Positions 8,330 to 17,587 are shown, numbered from the stretch's first letter. The stretch: DNA of 64,000 nt from Brenneria nigrifluens DSM 30175 = ATCC 13028 (GCF_005484965.1 NZ_CP034036.1:4464001-4528000), one strand, 5' to 3'. Notes: generated from the sequence alone by a model not told the origin. Translations and numbers: made by a program.

Positions 8330-9770
8330 GGTACTTCTGCCGCTGCTGGGCTACCTGCTGCTGGTTTTCGGGCTCTCGGTATACGCCTATCGCCGCCGCC
8401 AGGCGGGCAACTTTCTCAACGAGTATTTCCTCGGCGGGCGCTCAATGGGCGGCTTCGTGCTGGCGATGACCCTTATCGGCACCTACGTCAGCGCCAGTTC
8501 ATTTATCGGCGGACCGGGGGCGGCCTACAAGTACGGGCTGGGCTGGGTATTGCTCTCCATGATCCAGCTTCCCACCATGCTGTTGTCGCTGGGCATTCTG
8601 GGGAAAAAATTCGCCATTCTGGCAAGACGTTATAATGCGATTACCCTCAACGATATGCTGTTCGCCCGCTACGGCAGTCGGCTGCTGGTATGGTTCGCCA
8701 GCATTAGCCTGCTGGTCGCCTTTATCGGCGCCATGGCGGTGCAGTTTATTGGCGGCGCGCGCCTGCTGGAGACCGCGGCCAACATCCCCTACGATATCGG
8801 CCTGCTGATTTTCGGCGTGACCATCGCGCTCTATACCGCGTTCGGCGGCTTCCGCGCCAGCGTGCTGAACGACGCCATGCAGGGCATCGTCATGCTGCTG
8901 GGCACGGTGATCCTGCTGGTGGGCGTTATCCACGCCGCCGGCGGCCTGCACAGCGCGGTGGACAAACTGCAGCAGATCGACCCCGCGCTGGTCACCCCGC
9001 AGGGCAGCGATCAGATCCTGTCGATGCCTTTTATGGCCTCTTTCTGGGTGCTGGTCTGTTTCGGGGTTATCGGCCTGCCCAACACCGCCGTGCGCTGCAT
9101 CTCCTACCGCGACAGCCAGGCGCTGCACCGCGGCATTATTATCGGCACCATCGTGATCGGCATTCTGATGCTGGGCATGCATCTGGCGGGCGCGCTGGGC
9201 CGAGCGGTGATGCCCGACCTGACCATACCGGATCAAGTGCTGCCGGCGCTGATGGTTTCCGTGCTGCCCCCGCTGGCCGCGGGTATATTTCTCGCCGCGC
9301 CGATGGCGGCTATCATGTCCAATATCAACGCGCACCTGCTGCAGGCCTCCGCCACGATAATCAAAGATCTTTACCTCAGCGTGCGCCCGCAGCAAATGCG
9401 CAATGAACGGCGCATCAAGCGCCTTTCCAGCATGACGACCCTGCTATTGGGGTTATTGGTGCTGCTGGCCTCCTGGCGCCCGCCGGAGATGATTATCTGG
9501 CTAAACCTGCTGGCGTTCGGCGGGCTGGAAGCCGTGTTCCTGTGGCCGCTGGTGCTCGGCCTTTATTGGGAACGCGCCAACGCCACGGGCGCGTTAAGCG
9601 CCATGTTCAGCGGCGCATGCAGCTATACGCTGCTGGCCAGTTTCGATCTTCATCTGGCGGGCTTTCACCCTATCGTGCCGGCGCTGACGCTAAGCCTGCT
9701 GGCGTTTATTATCGGCAACCGCTTTGGGCACAGCCTGCCTGAACCGGCGACCGCACCCACTTCACTTTAA
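8319..9770 (+). CDS. panF: Sodium/pantothenate symporter PanF
   Basis: Sodium-coupled importer of pantothenate (vitamin B5), SSS family, with about 12 or 13 membrane helices. From the ATG at 8319 the product is 483 residues, exactly the E. coli length. The sodium-symporter signature region (GLGWVLLSMIQLP, YNAITLNDMLFARYG) and the GFRASVLNDAMQG segment are clear. An in-frame ATG at 8313 is an alternative start. It overlaps yhdT by 11 bases and is followed by prmA after 17 bases, so yhdT-panF-prmA may be one unit. Confidence 0.95.
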   Translation: MQNEVLLPLLGYLLLVFGLSVYAYRRRQAGNFLNEYFLGGRSMGGFVLAMTLIGTYVSASSFIGGPGAAYKYGLGWVLLSMIQLPTMLLSLGILGKKFAILARRYNAITLNDMLFARYGSRLLVWFASISLLVAFIGAMAVQFIGGARLLETAANIPYDIGLLIFGVTIALYTAFGGFRASVLNDAMQGIVMLLGTVILLVGVIHAAGGLHSAVDKLQQIDPALVTPQGSDQILSMPFMASFWVLVCFGVIGLPNTAVRCISYRDSQALHRGIIIGTIVIGILMLGMHLAGALGRAVMPDLTIPDQVLPALMVSVLPPLAAGIFLAAPMAAIMSNINAHLLQASATIIKDLYLSVRPQQMRNERRIKRLSSMTTLLLGLLVLLASWRPPEMIIWLNLLAFGGLEAVFLWPLVLGLYWERANATGALSAMFSGACSYTLLASFDLHLAGFHPIVPALTLSLLAFIIGNRFGHSLPEPATAPTSL

Positions 9771-9787
9771 ATGTAATAGAGACTGCT

Positions 9788-10669
9788 ATGCCGTGGATTC
9801 AACTGAAAATCAATACTTCCGGCAGCCATGCCGAACAATTGGGCGACGCGCTGATTGAGAGCGGCGCGGTGTCCGTGACGTTTCAGGATACCCACGATAC
9901 GCCGGTATTCGAGCCGCTGCCCGGAGAAACCCGCCTGTGGGGCGATACCGACGTTATCGGTTTATATGACGCGGAGACCGAGATGGCGGACGTTATCGCC
10001 GCGCTGGAGCAGGAGCCGCTGCTGGGCGCCGGGTTTCAGCATAAAATAGAGCAGTTGGAAGATAAGGACTGGGAGCGCGAATGGATGGATAACTTCCACC
10101 CGATGCGTTTCGGCGAACGGCTGTGGATCTGCCCGAGCTGGCGCGATATTCCCGACCCGACGGCGGTGAACGTGATGCTCGATCCGGGCCTGGCTTTCGG
10201 CACCGGCACCCACCCCACCACCGCGCTCTGCCTGCAATGGCTGGACGGGCTGGATTTACAGGGCAAAACCCTTATCGACTTCGGCTGCGGTTCCGGCATC
10301 TTGGCCATCGCGGCGCTAAAGCTGGGCGCCGCCCGCGCCATCGGCATCGACATCGACCCGCAGGCGATTCAGGCCAGCCGCGACAACGCCCGGCGCAACG
10401 GCGTGTCCGAGCGCCTGGAGCTCTATCTGCCGCAGGACCAGCCGGCCGACCTCGGCGCCGACGTGGTGGTCGCCAATATTCTGGCCGGCCCGCTGCGTGA
10501 GCTGGCGCCACTAATCAGCGATCTGCCGAAAACCGGCGGGCGCCTCGGTCTGTCGGGCGTGCTGGCGACGCAGGCCGCCGGCGTCGCCGAAGCCTATCAG
10601 GACAAATTCCGGCTTGACCCGGTGGCGGAAAAAGAAGAGTGGTGCCGCATTACCGGCGTACGTAAGTAA
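9788..10669 (+). CDS. prmA: Ribosomal protein L11 methyltransferase
   Basis: SAM-dependent methyltransferase that trimethylates ribosomal protein L11 at several amino groups. It is 293 residues, identical in length to E. coli PrmA. It has an N-terminal substrate-recognition domain, then a Rossmann methyltransferase domain with motif I DFGCGSGILAIAA, the acidic motif IGIDIDPQA, and VVANILAGPL at the active site. It starts 17 bases after panF. Its substrate gene rplK is also in this window at 59694-60122. Confidence 0.97.
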   Translation: MPWIQLKINTSGSHAEQLGDALIESGAVSVTFQDTHDTPVFEPLPGETRLWGDTDVIGLYDAETEMADVIAALEQEPLLGAGFQHKIEQLEDKDWEREWMDNFHPMRFGERLWICPSWRDIPDPTAVNVMLDPGLAFGTGTHPTTALCLQWLDGLDLQGKTLIDFGCGSGILAIAALKLGAARAIGIDIDPQAIQASRDNARRNGVSERLELYLPQDQPADLGADVVVANILAGPLRELAPLISDLPKTGGRLGLSGVLATQAAGVAEAYQDKFRLDPVAEKEEWCRITGVRK

Positions 10670-11026
10670 CTTTCGCGTATCCCGCTTATTTTGGGTTTTC
10701 CCGCGCGTAAAAAATCGCGCTGAGGCGGACGTGGCGCCGCACGGACGCGGCAAAAGCCAGCGCCGCACCGGGGGCGCGTTTGCCGCCTTATGGTGCATAA
10801 AGTTTATTCCTGTTCTTGGTTTATTAACAACGCAATCCCCTGCAAATGGCGGATATCAATGTAACTCCTGCTTCAATCACCGCATATTACAGATAAATTG
10901 CGCAGCCGCCCGAATATTTTCCCGAACAAAAATAACGCATAAATATTTAAAACCTATTGTTAAATATAGATAATATTTTCTCGCCACACGCTGAATGGCG
11001 TTTTCTTTGATCGCCGCCGGCTAATT

Positions 11027-11070
11027 GGTCAAAGTTTGGCCTTTCATATCAGGTGAAAAATGCGTAATAT
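11027..11070 (+). promoter_or_regulatory. dusB-fis promoter with adjoining Fis site
   Basis: The hexamers TTTCAT (11042-11047) and TAATAT (11065-11070) are 17 bases apart and are followed by a GC-rich discriminator (ACGCGCCC). This matches the stringently controlled E. coli fis promoter as I remember it. Just upstream, GGTCAAAGTTTGGCC (11027-11041) fits the degenerate Fis consensus and corresponds to the autorepression site. The rest of the 10670-11108 gap is AT-rich from about 10880 on and shows no gene. Confidence 0.85.
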
Positions 11071-11108
11071 ACGCGCCCTTGCAGACACAGTATGGTCACT
11101 CTTTGTCT

Positions 11109-12074
11109 ATGCGCATTGGACAATTTCAGCTTACCAATCGTTTGATAGCAGCGCCGATGGCCGGTATCAGCGATCGCCCATTCAGAGCACTCTGTCACAC
11201 GATGGGCGCTGGAATGGCCGTGTCCGAAATGCTGATTTCCAATCCGGAAGTCTGGCGTTCGGATAAATCGCGTTTGCGTATGGTGCATAGCGATGAGCCA
11301 GGGATCAGGGCCGTGCAAATTGCCGGCTGTGACCCGGATGAAATGGCGGTGGCGGCGAAATTCAATACCGATTTCGGCGCGCAGATCATCGACATTAATA
11401 TGGGTTGTCCGGCCAAGAAGGTGAACCGCAAGATGGCAGGGTCTGCGTTGTTGCAGTACCCGGATTTGGTAAAACGAATCCTCTCGGCGGTAGTGAAAGC
11501 GGTAGACGTGCCGGTAACGCTGAAAATCCGCACCGGCTGGGCGCCAGAGCACCGTAACTGTGTAGAGATTGCCAGATTGGCTGAAAGCTGTGGGATTCAG
11601 GCCCTGACCATTCACGGACGCACGCGTGCGTGCCTGTTCAATGGTTCGGCGGAATACGACAGCATTCGGACAGTTAAGCAGGCCGTTTCCATTCCCATTA
11701 TTGCGAATGGCGACGTGACTTCCCCGCATAAAGCCAGAGCGGTTCTAGATTACACCGGGGCAGACGCCCTGATGATAGGACGGGCCGCTCAGGGAAGACC
11801 CTGGATCTTTCGGGAAATCCAGCATTATCTGGACACCGGGGAGTTGCTAGCACCGATGCCATTGGCAGAGGTCAAGCGCTTGTTGATCAAGCATATACGG
11901 GAATTGCACGACTTTTATGGTCCAGGCAAGGGATTTCGTATAGCTCGTAAGCACGTATCCTGGTATCTCCGGGAGAACGCCCCAAACGACCAGTTTAGGC
12001 GCACATTCAACGCCATAGAGGATGCCAGCGAGCAGCTGGAGGCGTTGGAGGCATACTTTGAAAATCTTGCGTAA
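11109..12074 (+). CDS. dusB: tRNA-dihydrouridine synthase B
   Basis: FMN-dependent reductase that converts specific tRNA uridines (position 17 in E. coli) to dihydrouridine using NADPH. The 321-residue product equals E. coli DusB in length. The TIM-barrel FMN motif [13 protein letters not shown], the catalytic Cys100 in [13 protein letters not shown], and the phosphate-binding [13 protein letters not shown] are present. I chose the ATG at 11109 ([10 protein letters not shown]) over a longer frame that would begin upstream of the promoter. fis follows after 23 bases; the two are cotranscribed in enterobacteria. Confidence 0.97.
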
Positions 12075-12097
12075 ACAGAAAAAGAGCTGACAGAACT

Positions 12098-12394
12098 ATG
12101 TTCGAACAACGCGTGAATTCTGACGTACTGACCGTTTCCACCGTAAACTCTCAGGCACAGGTAACCCAAAAACCCCTGCGCGACTCGGTTAAACAGGCCC
12201 TGAAAAACTATTTTGCCCAATTGAATGGTCAGGACGTGAGTGACCTGTATGAGCTGGTATTGGCCGAAGTTGAACAACCCCTGTTGGACATGGTGATGCA
12301 ATACACCCGCGGCAATCAAACCCGCGCCGCCCTGATGATGGGCATCAACCGCGGCACCCTGCGTAAGAAATTGAAAAAATACGGCATGAACTGA
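12098..12394 (+). CDS. fis: DNA-binding protein Fis
   Basis: Nucleoid protein and global regulator, most abundant in early exponential phase, which bends DNA and activates rRNA promoters. The 98-residue product is nearly identical to E. coli Fis. It shows the N-terminal beta-hairpin arms (about residues 11-26) that contact the Hin invertase and the C-terminal helix-turn-helix ([20 protein letters not shown]). It is translated from the dusB-fis transcript and is followed by a terminator. The rRNA operon at 25677-31463 is an expected target. Confidence 0.98.
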
Positions 12395-12420
12395 TTCATC
12401 AGCGTATCTAGTTGATTTTA

Positions 12421-12454
12421 AAGGCGCTTGTCGGCAACGACGGGCGCTTTTTGT
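12421..12454 (+). terminator. Rho-independent terminator of dusB-fis
   Basis: A stem of AAGGCGC and TTGTCG pairs with CGACGG and GCGCTTTT across a GCAA loop, followed by TTTTTGTTT. It starts about 27 bases after the fis stop. Confidence 0.85.
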
Positions 12455-12540
12455 TTACCGCGCTCTCGCCTGGTCGACCCAATCACTCCCGTTCTTTCCG
12501 TCTACCCATTCCCGTCTGTCACACCTTGTCCAACCTTTAA

Positions 12541-12569
12541 TAATGCGGATGCGTATGATTTGCATTCAG
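12541..12569 (+). promoter_or_regulatory. Possible weak Fur site before the TonB-receptor gene
   Basis: An imperfect inverted repeat (AATGC ... GCATT) overlaps hexamers of the form NNNNAT. The best 19-base alignment to the consensus Fur box matches only about 11 positions by eye. Location (30-55 bases before the chosen start) and gene type are what make it worth listing. Confidence 0.25.
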
Positions 12570-12596
12570 TGTAAATTTCAGGAGACATTTTCCATC

Positions 12597-14561
12597 ATGC
12601 AACCCCGCTTTCACCGACGGTCGCTGGCCGTTATCGTTAAACTCGCTTTGTTCTGCCCTGTCGCCGCCTATGCCGAAGAACAAACCGGCACCCTGAACGC
12701 CGCAACGGAACCGGAAACGCTGGTGGTCACCGCCGCCGGTTATGAACAAAGCCAGGAGGACGCTCCCGCCTCTATCACGGTAATAAAAGGCGAAGATCTG
12801 CGTAAGCGTTCTATCCAGAATCTGGGCGACGCGGTGCGTGATGTGGAAGGGGTCGTTGTCAACGGCGGCGCCAATGAAACCGATATCTCCATCCGCGGCA
12901 TGCCCGCCGATTACACGTTACTGATGGTGGATGGAAAACGCCAGAGCGGGCGCGATTCCCGCGTTAACGGCAACGCCGGGTATGAGCAAAGCTTCGTGCC
13001 GCCCGCCGCCGCCATTGAACGTATCGAAGTGATCCGCGGCCCCATGTCTTCACTCTACGGCTCGGACGCCATCGGCGGCGTGATCAACGTGATTACGCGC
13101 AAAGTCTCCCGCCAATGGGGCGGTTCGGTTTCTTATGATTATTCAGCCCGTCAGCACAGCGACCAGGGCAACGCGAACCAGACCCAGTTTTACCTCAGCG
13201 GCCCTCTCGCCCAGGATCTGCTGGGCTTGCAGGTGTGGGGACGCTATCTGAACCGTCAGGGCGACGACGACGTACAAACCACCAACGGCTTTACCAAGGC
13301 CGATCATAAAGACCTGACCGCGCGTCTGGCCTTCACACCCACGGCCGACCACGACATTCTACTGCAAGGCGGCGTCACCCGGCTGAAGAACGGCGAAGGC
13401 ACCAGCCCCAACTGGGCCACGCGCGAGCAGAAGAACAACCGCGATCACTGGTCGGTTTCCCATGAGGGGCGCTGGAGCTGGGCGACCTCGACCGTCTCGC
13501 TGTCACAGGAAAAAACCAGTCGTGAGGGCGTTGCCACCGCCAGACAGGCGGATGTGCTGGGCCGCAAACCTGAAATCAAGAACACCGTGTTCGATGCCAA
13601 GCTGGTCGCTCCGACCGATTACCATATTTCCACCGCCGGGGTGCAATGGAATCAGAGCACGCTCAAAGACTGGAACCAGGGTCTCAACGATCGGAAAAAC
13701 TATAAATTTGAAGTGGTGCAGAAAGCCCTGTTCGCGGAGGATGAGTGGCGGCTCACCGACAGCTTCGCGCTCACCACCGGCCTGCGCCTGGATCACCACG
13801 AGCAATACGGCAGTCATTTCAATCCGCGGATCTACGGAGTATGGCGCCTGAATGATGAATGGACCGTCAAAGGCGGCGTCGCCAGAGGCTTTAAAGCGCC
13901 CGAACTGCGGGCGGTCATCGATGATTACGCCGTACTGCGGCGCAACACCTATGTGATGTTCGGCAACTCGGACCTTAAGCCTGAAACCAGCACCAACTAT
14001 GAGCTCTCGGCCTTATGGTCAAACCGCGACGATCTCTCGGCCGGCGCCACGGTTTTCTACAACGACTTCAAGGATAAGCTCTCGACGCTGACCACGGACG
14101 AACGTTGGAACGGGTACATCATCATGGATCGCATCAACATCGACAAGGCGGTGATCAGAGGCGTGGAGCTTAACGGACGCTGGCAGATCGTCCCCTCGCT
14201 GGCGCTGAAAGGCAACTTTACCTATACCGACTCGGAGCAGAGAAGCGGAGCGAATGCCGGCGCACCTCTGGCCCTGACTCCCAAGAACAAGGCCAACCTG
14301 CGGGCTGACTGGGATATTTCCGATCGGGCTCAGGCCTGGGCGGCGGTGAACTACTATGGTAAAGAGTTCGGGAATACCATCAATAATGAACCGTCGCCGG
14401 CTTACACCACGGCGGACATCGGCGGCTCTTATCAGCTAACCCGCGCCGTGGCGCTCAATGCGGCGATTTACAATCTGAACGACAAGCGTCTGGATGACGA
14501 AACTTACGGTACGGTCAATTACGGGCGCACGTTCTGGTTCGGCACCACCATCGCTTTCTAA
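12597..14561 (+). CDS. TonB-dependent outer-membrane receptor, CirA/FepA-like (probable ferric-catecholate uptake)
   Basis: Outer-membrane beta-barrel receptor energised by TonB-ExbBD, probably importing an iron chelate. From the ATG at 12597 (GGAGA at 12581) the product is 654 residues. It has a signal peptide ending near AYAEE, a TonB box ETLVVTA, a plug domain (ITVIKGEDLR, ISIRGMPADY, IRGPMSSLYGSDAIGGVINV), then the barrel ending in aromatic Phe. Plug and barrel resemble E. coli CirA (SVSHEGRW, FVEDEWR-like FAEDEWR, GFKAPELR, DLKPETS). An upstream ATG at 12543 is less likely because it hides the signal peptide. The 3' end overlaps the convergent sensor-kinase gene by four bases. The ligand cannot be told from sequence alone. 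Confidence 0.85.
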   Translation: MQPRFHRRSLAVIVKLALFCPVAAYAEEQTGTLNAATEPETLVVTAAGYEQSQEDAPASITVIKGEDLRKRSIQNLGDAVRDVEGVVVNGGANETDISIRGMPADYTLLMVDGKRQSGRDSRVNGNAGYEQSFVPPAAAIERIEVIRGPMSSLYGSDAIGGVINVITRKVSRQWGGSVSYDYSARQHSDQGNANQTQFYLSGPLAQDLLGLQVWGRYLNRQGDDDVQTTNGFTKADHKDLTARLAFTPTADHDILLQGGVTRLKNGEGTSPNWATREQKNNRDHWSVSHEGRWSWATSTVSLSQEKTSREGVATARQADVLGRKPEIKNTVFDAKLVAPTDYHISTAGVQWNQSTLKDWNQGLNDRKNYKFEVVQKALFAEDEWRLTDSFALTTGLRLDHHEQYGSHFNPRIYGVWRLNDEWTVKGGVARGFKAPELRAVIDDYAVLRRNTYVMFGNSDLKPETSTNYELSALWSNRDDLSAGATVFYNDFKDKLSTLTTDERWNGYIIMDRINIDKAVIRGVELNGRWQIVPSLALKGNFTYTDSEQRSGANAGAPLALTPKNKANLRADWDISDRAQAWAAVNYYGKEFGNTINNEPSPAYTTADIGGSYQLTRAVALNAAIYNLNDKRLDDETYGTVNYGRTFWFGTTIAF

Positions 14562-15916
14562 CCGGGCGGCAACCTCACGACGGCGCACAACCCGGCGGGC
14601 GGGCGATTCTCCAGGATCAGCTCGCCGCCGTGCGCATGAATACAGGCGCGGGCGATGGACAGCCCTAATCCCATCCCGGCGCCGATCCCCGCACCGTCGC
14701 GCTCCGGGAGCGGGTTCAGTTGCACAAAAGGTTCGAAAGCCTGCTCAAGAGCGCAAGGCGCAATCCCCGGGCCGTGATCGAGCACTTCAATACAAACGCC
14801 CTCAGGCCCGCGCTGGAGGCTAAGCGTGGCGTCGCCCGCGTGGATCAACGCATTATCGATTAAATTGGTCAGCGCGCGCTTGAGCGCCAGAGGACGACAG
14901 CGGATCTCAATCTGTTCGGCGCCCGCCCATTGCACCCGCCGTCCCATGGTGCGATATCGCCGGACCAACTCGTCAAGCATGGCGGTGAGCGACAGACTGC
15001 TCGTTTGCTCCTGCATGGCGTCACCGCGCACGAAGTTAAGGGTTTCACGCACCATGGCGCTCAATTCGTTCAGGCTTTCCAGCATGTCGTCGCGGGGCGG
15101 GCCGGCCTCCAGCAACTCCACCTGCAAACGCAGCTCGGTGATGGGCGTATTGAGATCGTGGCTGACGGCGGCAAGCATGCGGGTACGTCCCTCGATGTGA
15201 CGGGCAATCCGTTCCTGCATCACGTTGAATGCCTGGGTCAGCTCGCGCGCTTCCAGGGGCCCGGACAAAGGCAACGGCGCCATCCGCTCCCCCCGGCTAA
15301 TCCGTTCGGTCGCCGCGGCCAGCGCCTTGACGGGATGCACCACCCGCCGCATGAAAAACACGACAATCAACAACACCGGTACGCTGGTCACGGGCAGCGA
15401 ATAGGAGAGTAAACGGCTCCATTCGTATGCCTGAAGCGGATGTTGCACCCCATTGAGGTAGCGCCCGTCAGGCAGCCGGATGCTGGTGCGAAGCCGCAGC
15501 GGATCCCAACGAATCGGGCTGAAAAGGTGGCCGCGCGCCAGTCCGCCGTCAGTACGTTCGAGCTGCATGACAATACTTATGTCCGCTGCCGCAGGCAGCC
15601 GCGAGCTCAGATCCGCGATCAAGCGACGCTCCTCTTTCCGCATGTCGAAAGGCGTAATTTCGGGATGAGCGTCAATCCAGAAGCGGGCGTCATTGGCGTT
15701 CATGGAAACCAGCAGTTGGTCGGCGTCAGAGAGCGATAAGCGGTGAGCGGCCTGATAGGCAATGGTCAAGCGCTCCAGCGCGAGGGTGCGTGATACCGGG
15801 TGGAGCAAAGCCCCGGTAAGCTGGACGTAAGCCATGGCGATAAGATTCGACGCCGCCAACGCCAGCACCAGCAGCAGCGCCAACTGGTTGGCCATACGCC
15901 TGGGCAGCCAGCTCAT
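14558..15916 (-). CDS. Two-component sensor histidine kinase (EnvZ-like), partner of the adjacent regulator
   Basis: Membrane sensor of 452 residues. A first helix (about 9-31) precedes a periplasmic sensor region of about 140 residues, a second helix (about 171-189), HAMP (HPVKALAAATERI), and the dimerisation/phosphoacceptor domain with His253 in AAVSHDLNTPITELR. The ATPase domain has N box NLIDNALIHAG, G1 DHGPGIAP and G2 GMGLGLSIA. The H-box has HDLNTP where HDLRTP is commoner. Its start overlaps the regulator stop by four bases (ATGA), indicating translational coupling. It converges on the TonB receptor with overlapping stop codons, so the sensed signal may be iron or the receptor's ligand; that is inference. 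Confidence 0.88.
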   Translation of the reverse strand: MSWLPRRMANQLALLLVLALAASNLIAMAYVQLTGALLHPVSRTLALERLTIAYQAAHRLSLSDADQLLVSMNANDARFWIDAHPEITPFDMRKEERRLIADLSSRLPAAADISIVMQLERTDGGLARGHLFSPIRWDPLRLRTSIRLPDGRYLNGVQHPLQAYEWSRLLSYSLPVTSVPVLLIVVFFMRRVVHPVKALAAATERISRGERMAPLPLSGPLEARELTQAFNVMQERIARHIEGRTRMLAAVSHDLNTPITELRLQVELLEAGPPRDDMLESLNELSAMVRETLNFVRGDAMQEQTSSLSLTAMLDELVRRYRTMGRRVQWAGAEQIEIRCRPLALKRALTNLIDNALIHAGDATLSLQRGPEGVCIEVLDHGPGIAPCALEQAFEPFVQLNPLPERDGAGIGAGMGLGLSIARACIHAHGGELILENRPPAGLCAVVRLPPG

Positions 15917-16665
15917 AGCGGGTGTACGCTCACGTCGGACGCCAGCAGGTAACCACTGCCCCAGACGGTAATCAACAATTCGCTATCGTGCAGGAAATGC
16001 GCGAGCTTACTCCGCAGGCGACTGACCTGCCGATCGATTGCCCGATCGAAAACATCGTTGCCGGGGCGAACGCACAGGTCGATCAGCCGGTCGCGACTCA
16101 ACACCGCATTGGGGTATTGCAGAAAGGCCCACAGCAGGCGCCTTTCCATCGTACTTAATTGCACGCCGACGCCGTTGGCGTCGCTGAGTACGCCCGTCGC
16201 CGGCATAAACCGCAAGCCGGCGAAACAGTACATGAGCAGCGCTTTGTCATCGCGTTGCACCGCGTCGGCCGCGCGGCCCGCCCCCAGACGACGCAGAACG
16301 CTATGGATGCGCGCCACCAGTTCGCGAGGTTCAAACGGCTTGACGACATAGTCATCCGCCCCCAGATCCAACCCCCGGACACGGTCGTCCATGGCGTCGC
16401 GCGCCGTCAGAAGGATGACCGGCATATTAAAACGCCGGTGAAGCTGGCGGCACAGTTCCATACCATCCCCGTCGGGGAGCATCACGTCCAGGATGACAAT
16501 ATCGATCGGCTGTTGTTTTAAAATCAGCCACATCGCCGCCGCATTCTCGGCGGTGCGCACATCAAACGCATAGCGGCGCAGGTAAACAGCCAAAGGCTCG
16601 CGGATCTTGCGATGGTCGTCCACCACCAGCACTCGCGGAGTAGCAACCGTCTCGGCGGCGTTCAT
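15913..16665 (-). CDS. OmpR-family response regulator
   Basis: DNA-binding regulator of about 250 residues. The receiver domain has the acidic pair Asp16-Asp17, phosphoacceptor Asp60 (VILDVMLPDGDG), Thr87 and Lys109 (DDYVVKPFEP). A winged-helix trans_reg_C domain follows (LSTMERRLLWAFLQYPNAVL, VFDRAIDRQVSRLR, VWGSGYLL). I chose the ATG at 16665 because AGGGAGA lies five bases before it; in-frame ATGs at 16680 and 16713 are possible. It is cotranscribed with the kinase. A strong Fur-box candidate lies about 105 bases upstream, and the TonB receptor is the obvious target candidate. Confidence 0.88.
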   Translation of the reverse strand: MNAAETVATPRVLVVDDHRKIREPLAVYLRRYAFDVRTAENAAAMWLILKQQPIDIVILDVMLPDGDGMELCRQLHRRFNMPVILLTARDAMDDRVRGLDLGADDYVVKPFEPRELVARIHSVLRRLGAGRAADAVQRDDKALLMYCFAGLRFMPATGVLSDANGVGVQLSTMERRLLWAFLQYPNAVLSRDRLIDLCVRPGNDVFDRAIDRQVSRLRSKLAHFLHDSELLITVWGSGYLLASDVSVHPL

Positions 16666-16769
16666 AAATCTCCCTGCCATACTGTTTGAATTTGGGGAAA
16701 AACGACCGCGCAAGCGTATCGCACCGCCTCAAAACAATTGTTGCCGATAAAAAAGAACATATCTCATTT

Positions 16770-16788
16770 GATTATATTTTTCATTATC
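16770..16788 (-). promoter_or_regulatory. Candidate Fur box upstream of the two-component operon
   Basis: On the minus strand the 19 bases GATAATGAAAAATATAATC match 15 of 19 positions of the palindromic Fur consensus by direct counting. The site lies about 105 bases before the response-regulator start, in an AT-rich stretch between fsa and the regulator. If functional, iron would control expression of the sensor system. Confidence 0.55.
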
Positions 16789-16850
16789 GCCATGCTGTCC
16801 GCCGCGCCTTCAGGCCGGGAGTTTCTTTTATTATGAAAGCTTTTACCTGC

Positions 16851-17513
16851 TTATAGCCTCATACCGCCAAAAGCCCCCTGCCAGTCAGCATCAAATTTTT
16901 CTATCGCCGCCTGCACCGCCGGTGTGTTGATAAACTGTTCCGCCACATCAACCGGCAGCGTGACCGCCTGACATCCCGCCAGCATACATGCCAACGCCTG
17001 ACGCGGGGTTTTGAAACTTGCCGCCAGTACGCCCGCGAATGGGGCATGCAACGTCAGTAGCTTTTGCAAATCGCGCACCGTCTGAACCCCGTCGCCGCCT
17101 TGCGCATCGAGCCGATTGACATAAGGCGCCACGTATCTGGCGCCCGCCAGGGCGGCGAACAGCCCCTGCGCCGCACCGTAGATGGCGGTCCCCAGCACCG
17201 GAATGCCCTCGCGGCGTAAGATTTTCATCGCCGCCAGCCCCTCTGCGGTAGCGGGAACTTTGATAATCAAATCGTCAACGTATTGCCGCATCAGCAAAGC
17301 CTCTTTAACCATATCCTCTGCCCGGTGGGCGATCACCTGAGCAAAGAGCTCCCCTTTTCCCTCCAGTACCTGATGCAACGCCGGCAACAGTTCATGCAGC
17401 GGCTTACCCGCCGCAGCGACAATGCTCGGGTTCGTCGTGACGCCGGCCAGCGGCAAGATACGCGCCAGTCGTTCAATGGCGGTGATATCCGCCGTATCGA
17501 GATAAATCTTCAT
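16851..17513 (-). CDS. fsa: Fructose-6-phosphate aldolase (FSA, transaldolase-like)
   Basis: Class I aldolase that cleaves fructose 6-phosphate to dihydroxyacetone and glyceraldehyde 3-phosphate through a Schiff base. The 220-residue product has the FSA length. It has the Schiff-base lysine Lys85 (DLIIKVPATAEG), Tyr131 (APYVNRLDAQGG) that distinguishes FSA from transaldolase, and ASFKTPRQAL. I chose the ATG at 17513 (MKIYLDTAD) with GGAGGAAG upstream rather than a longer frame. It is divergent from srlA across a 191-base promoter region, and sorbitol catabolism by SrlAEB and SrlD yields fructose 6-phosphate, its substrate. Confidence 0.9.
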   Translation of the reverse strand: MKIYLDTADITAIERLARILPLAGVTTNPSIVAAAGKPLHELLPALHQVLEGKGELFAQVIAHRAEDMVKEALLMRQYVDDLIIKVPATAEGLAAMKILRREGIPVLGTAIYGAAQGLFAALAGARYVAPYVNRLDAQGGDGVQTVRDLQKLLTLHAPFAGVLAASFKTPRQALACMLAGCQAVTLPVDVAEQFINTPAVQAAIEKFDADWQGAFGGMRL

Positions 17514-17587
17514 AGATCTCTTCCTCCACAGAATGCGTTCAACAATCATTCCCCATTTATGTTTCATACTGAACGAAATAACTTTCA

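Noticed and set aside
12542..12600. ATG at 12543 as start of the TonB receptor
   Set aside because: It would add 18 residues before the signal peptide. The ATG at 12597 has a ribosome-binding site and gives a normal signal sequence.
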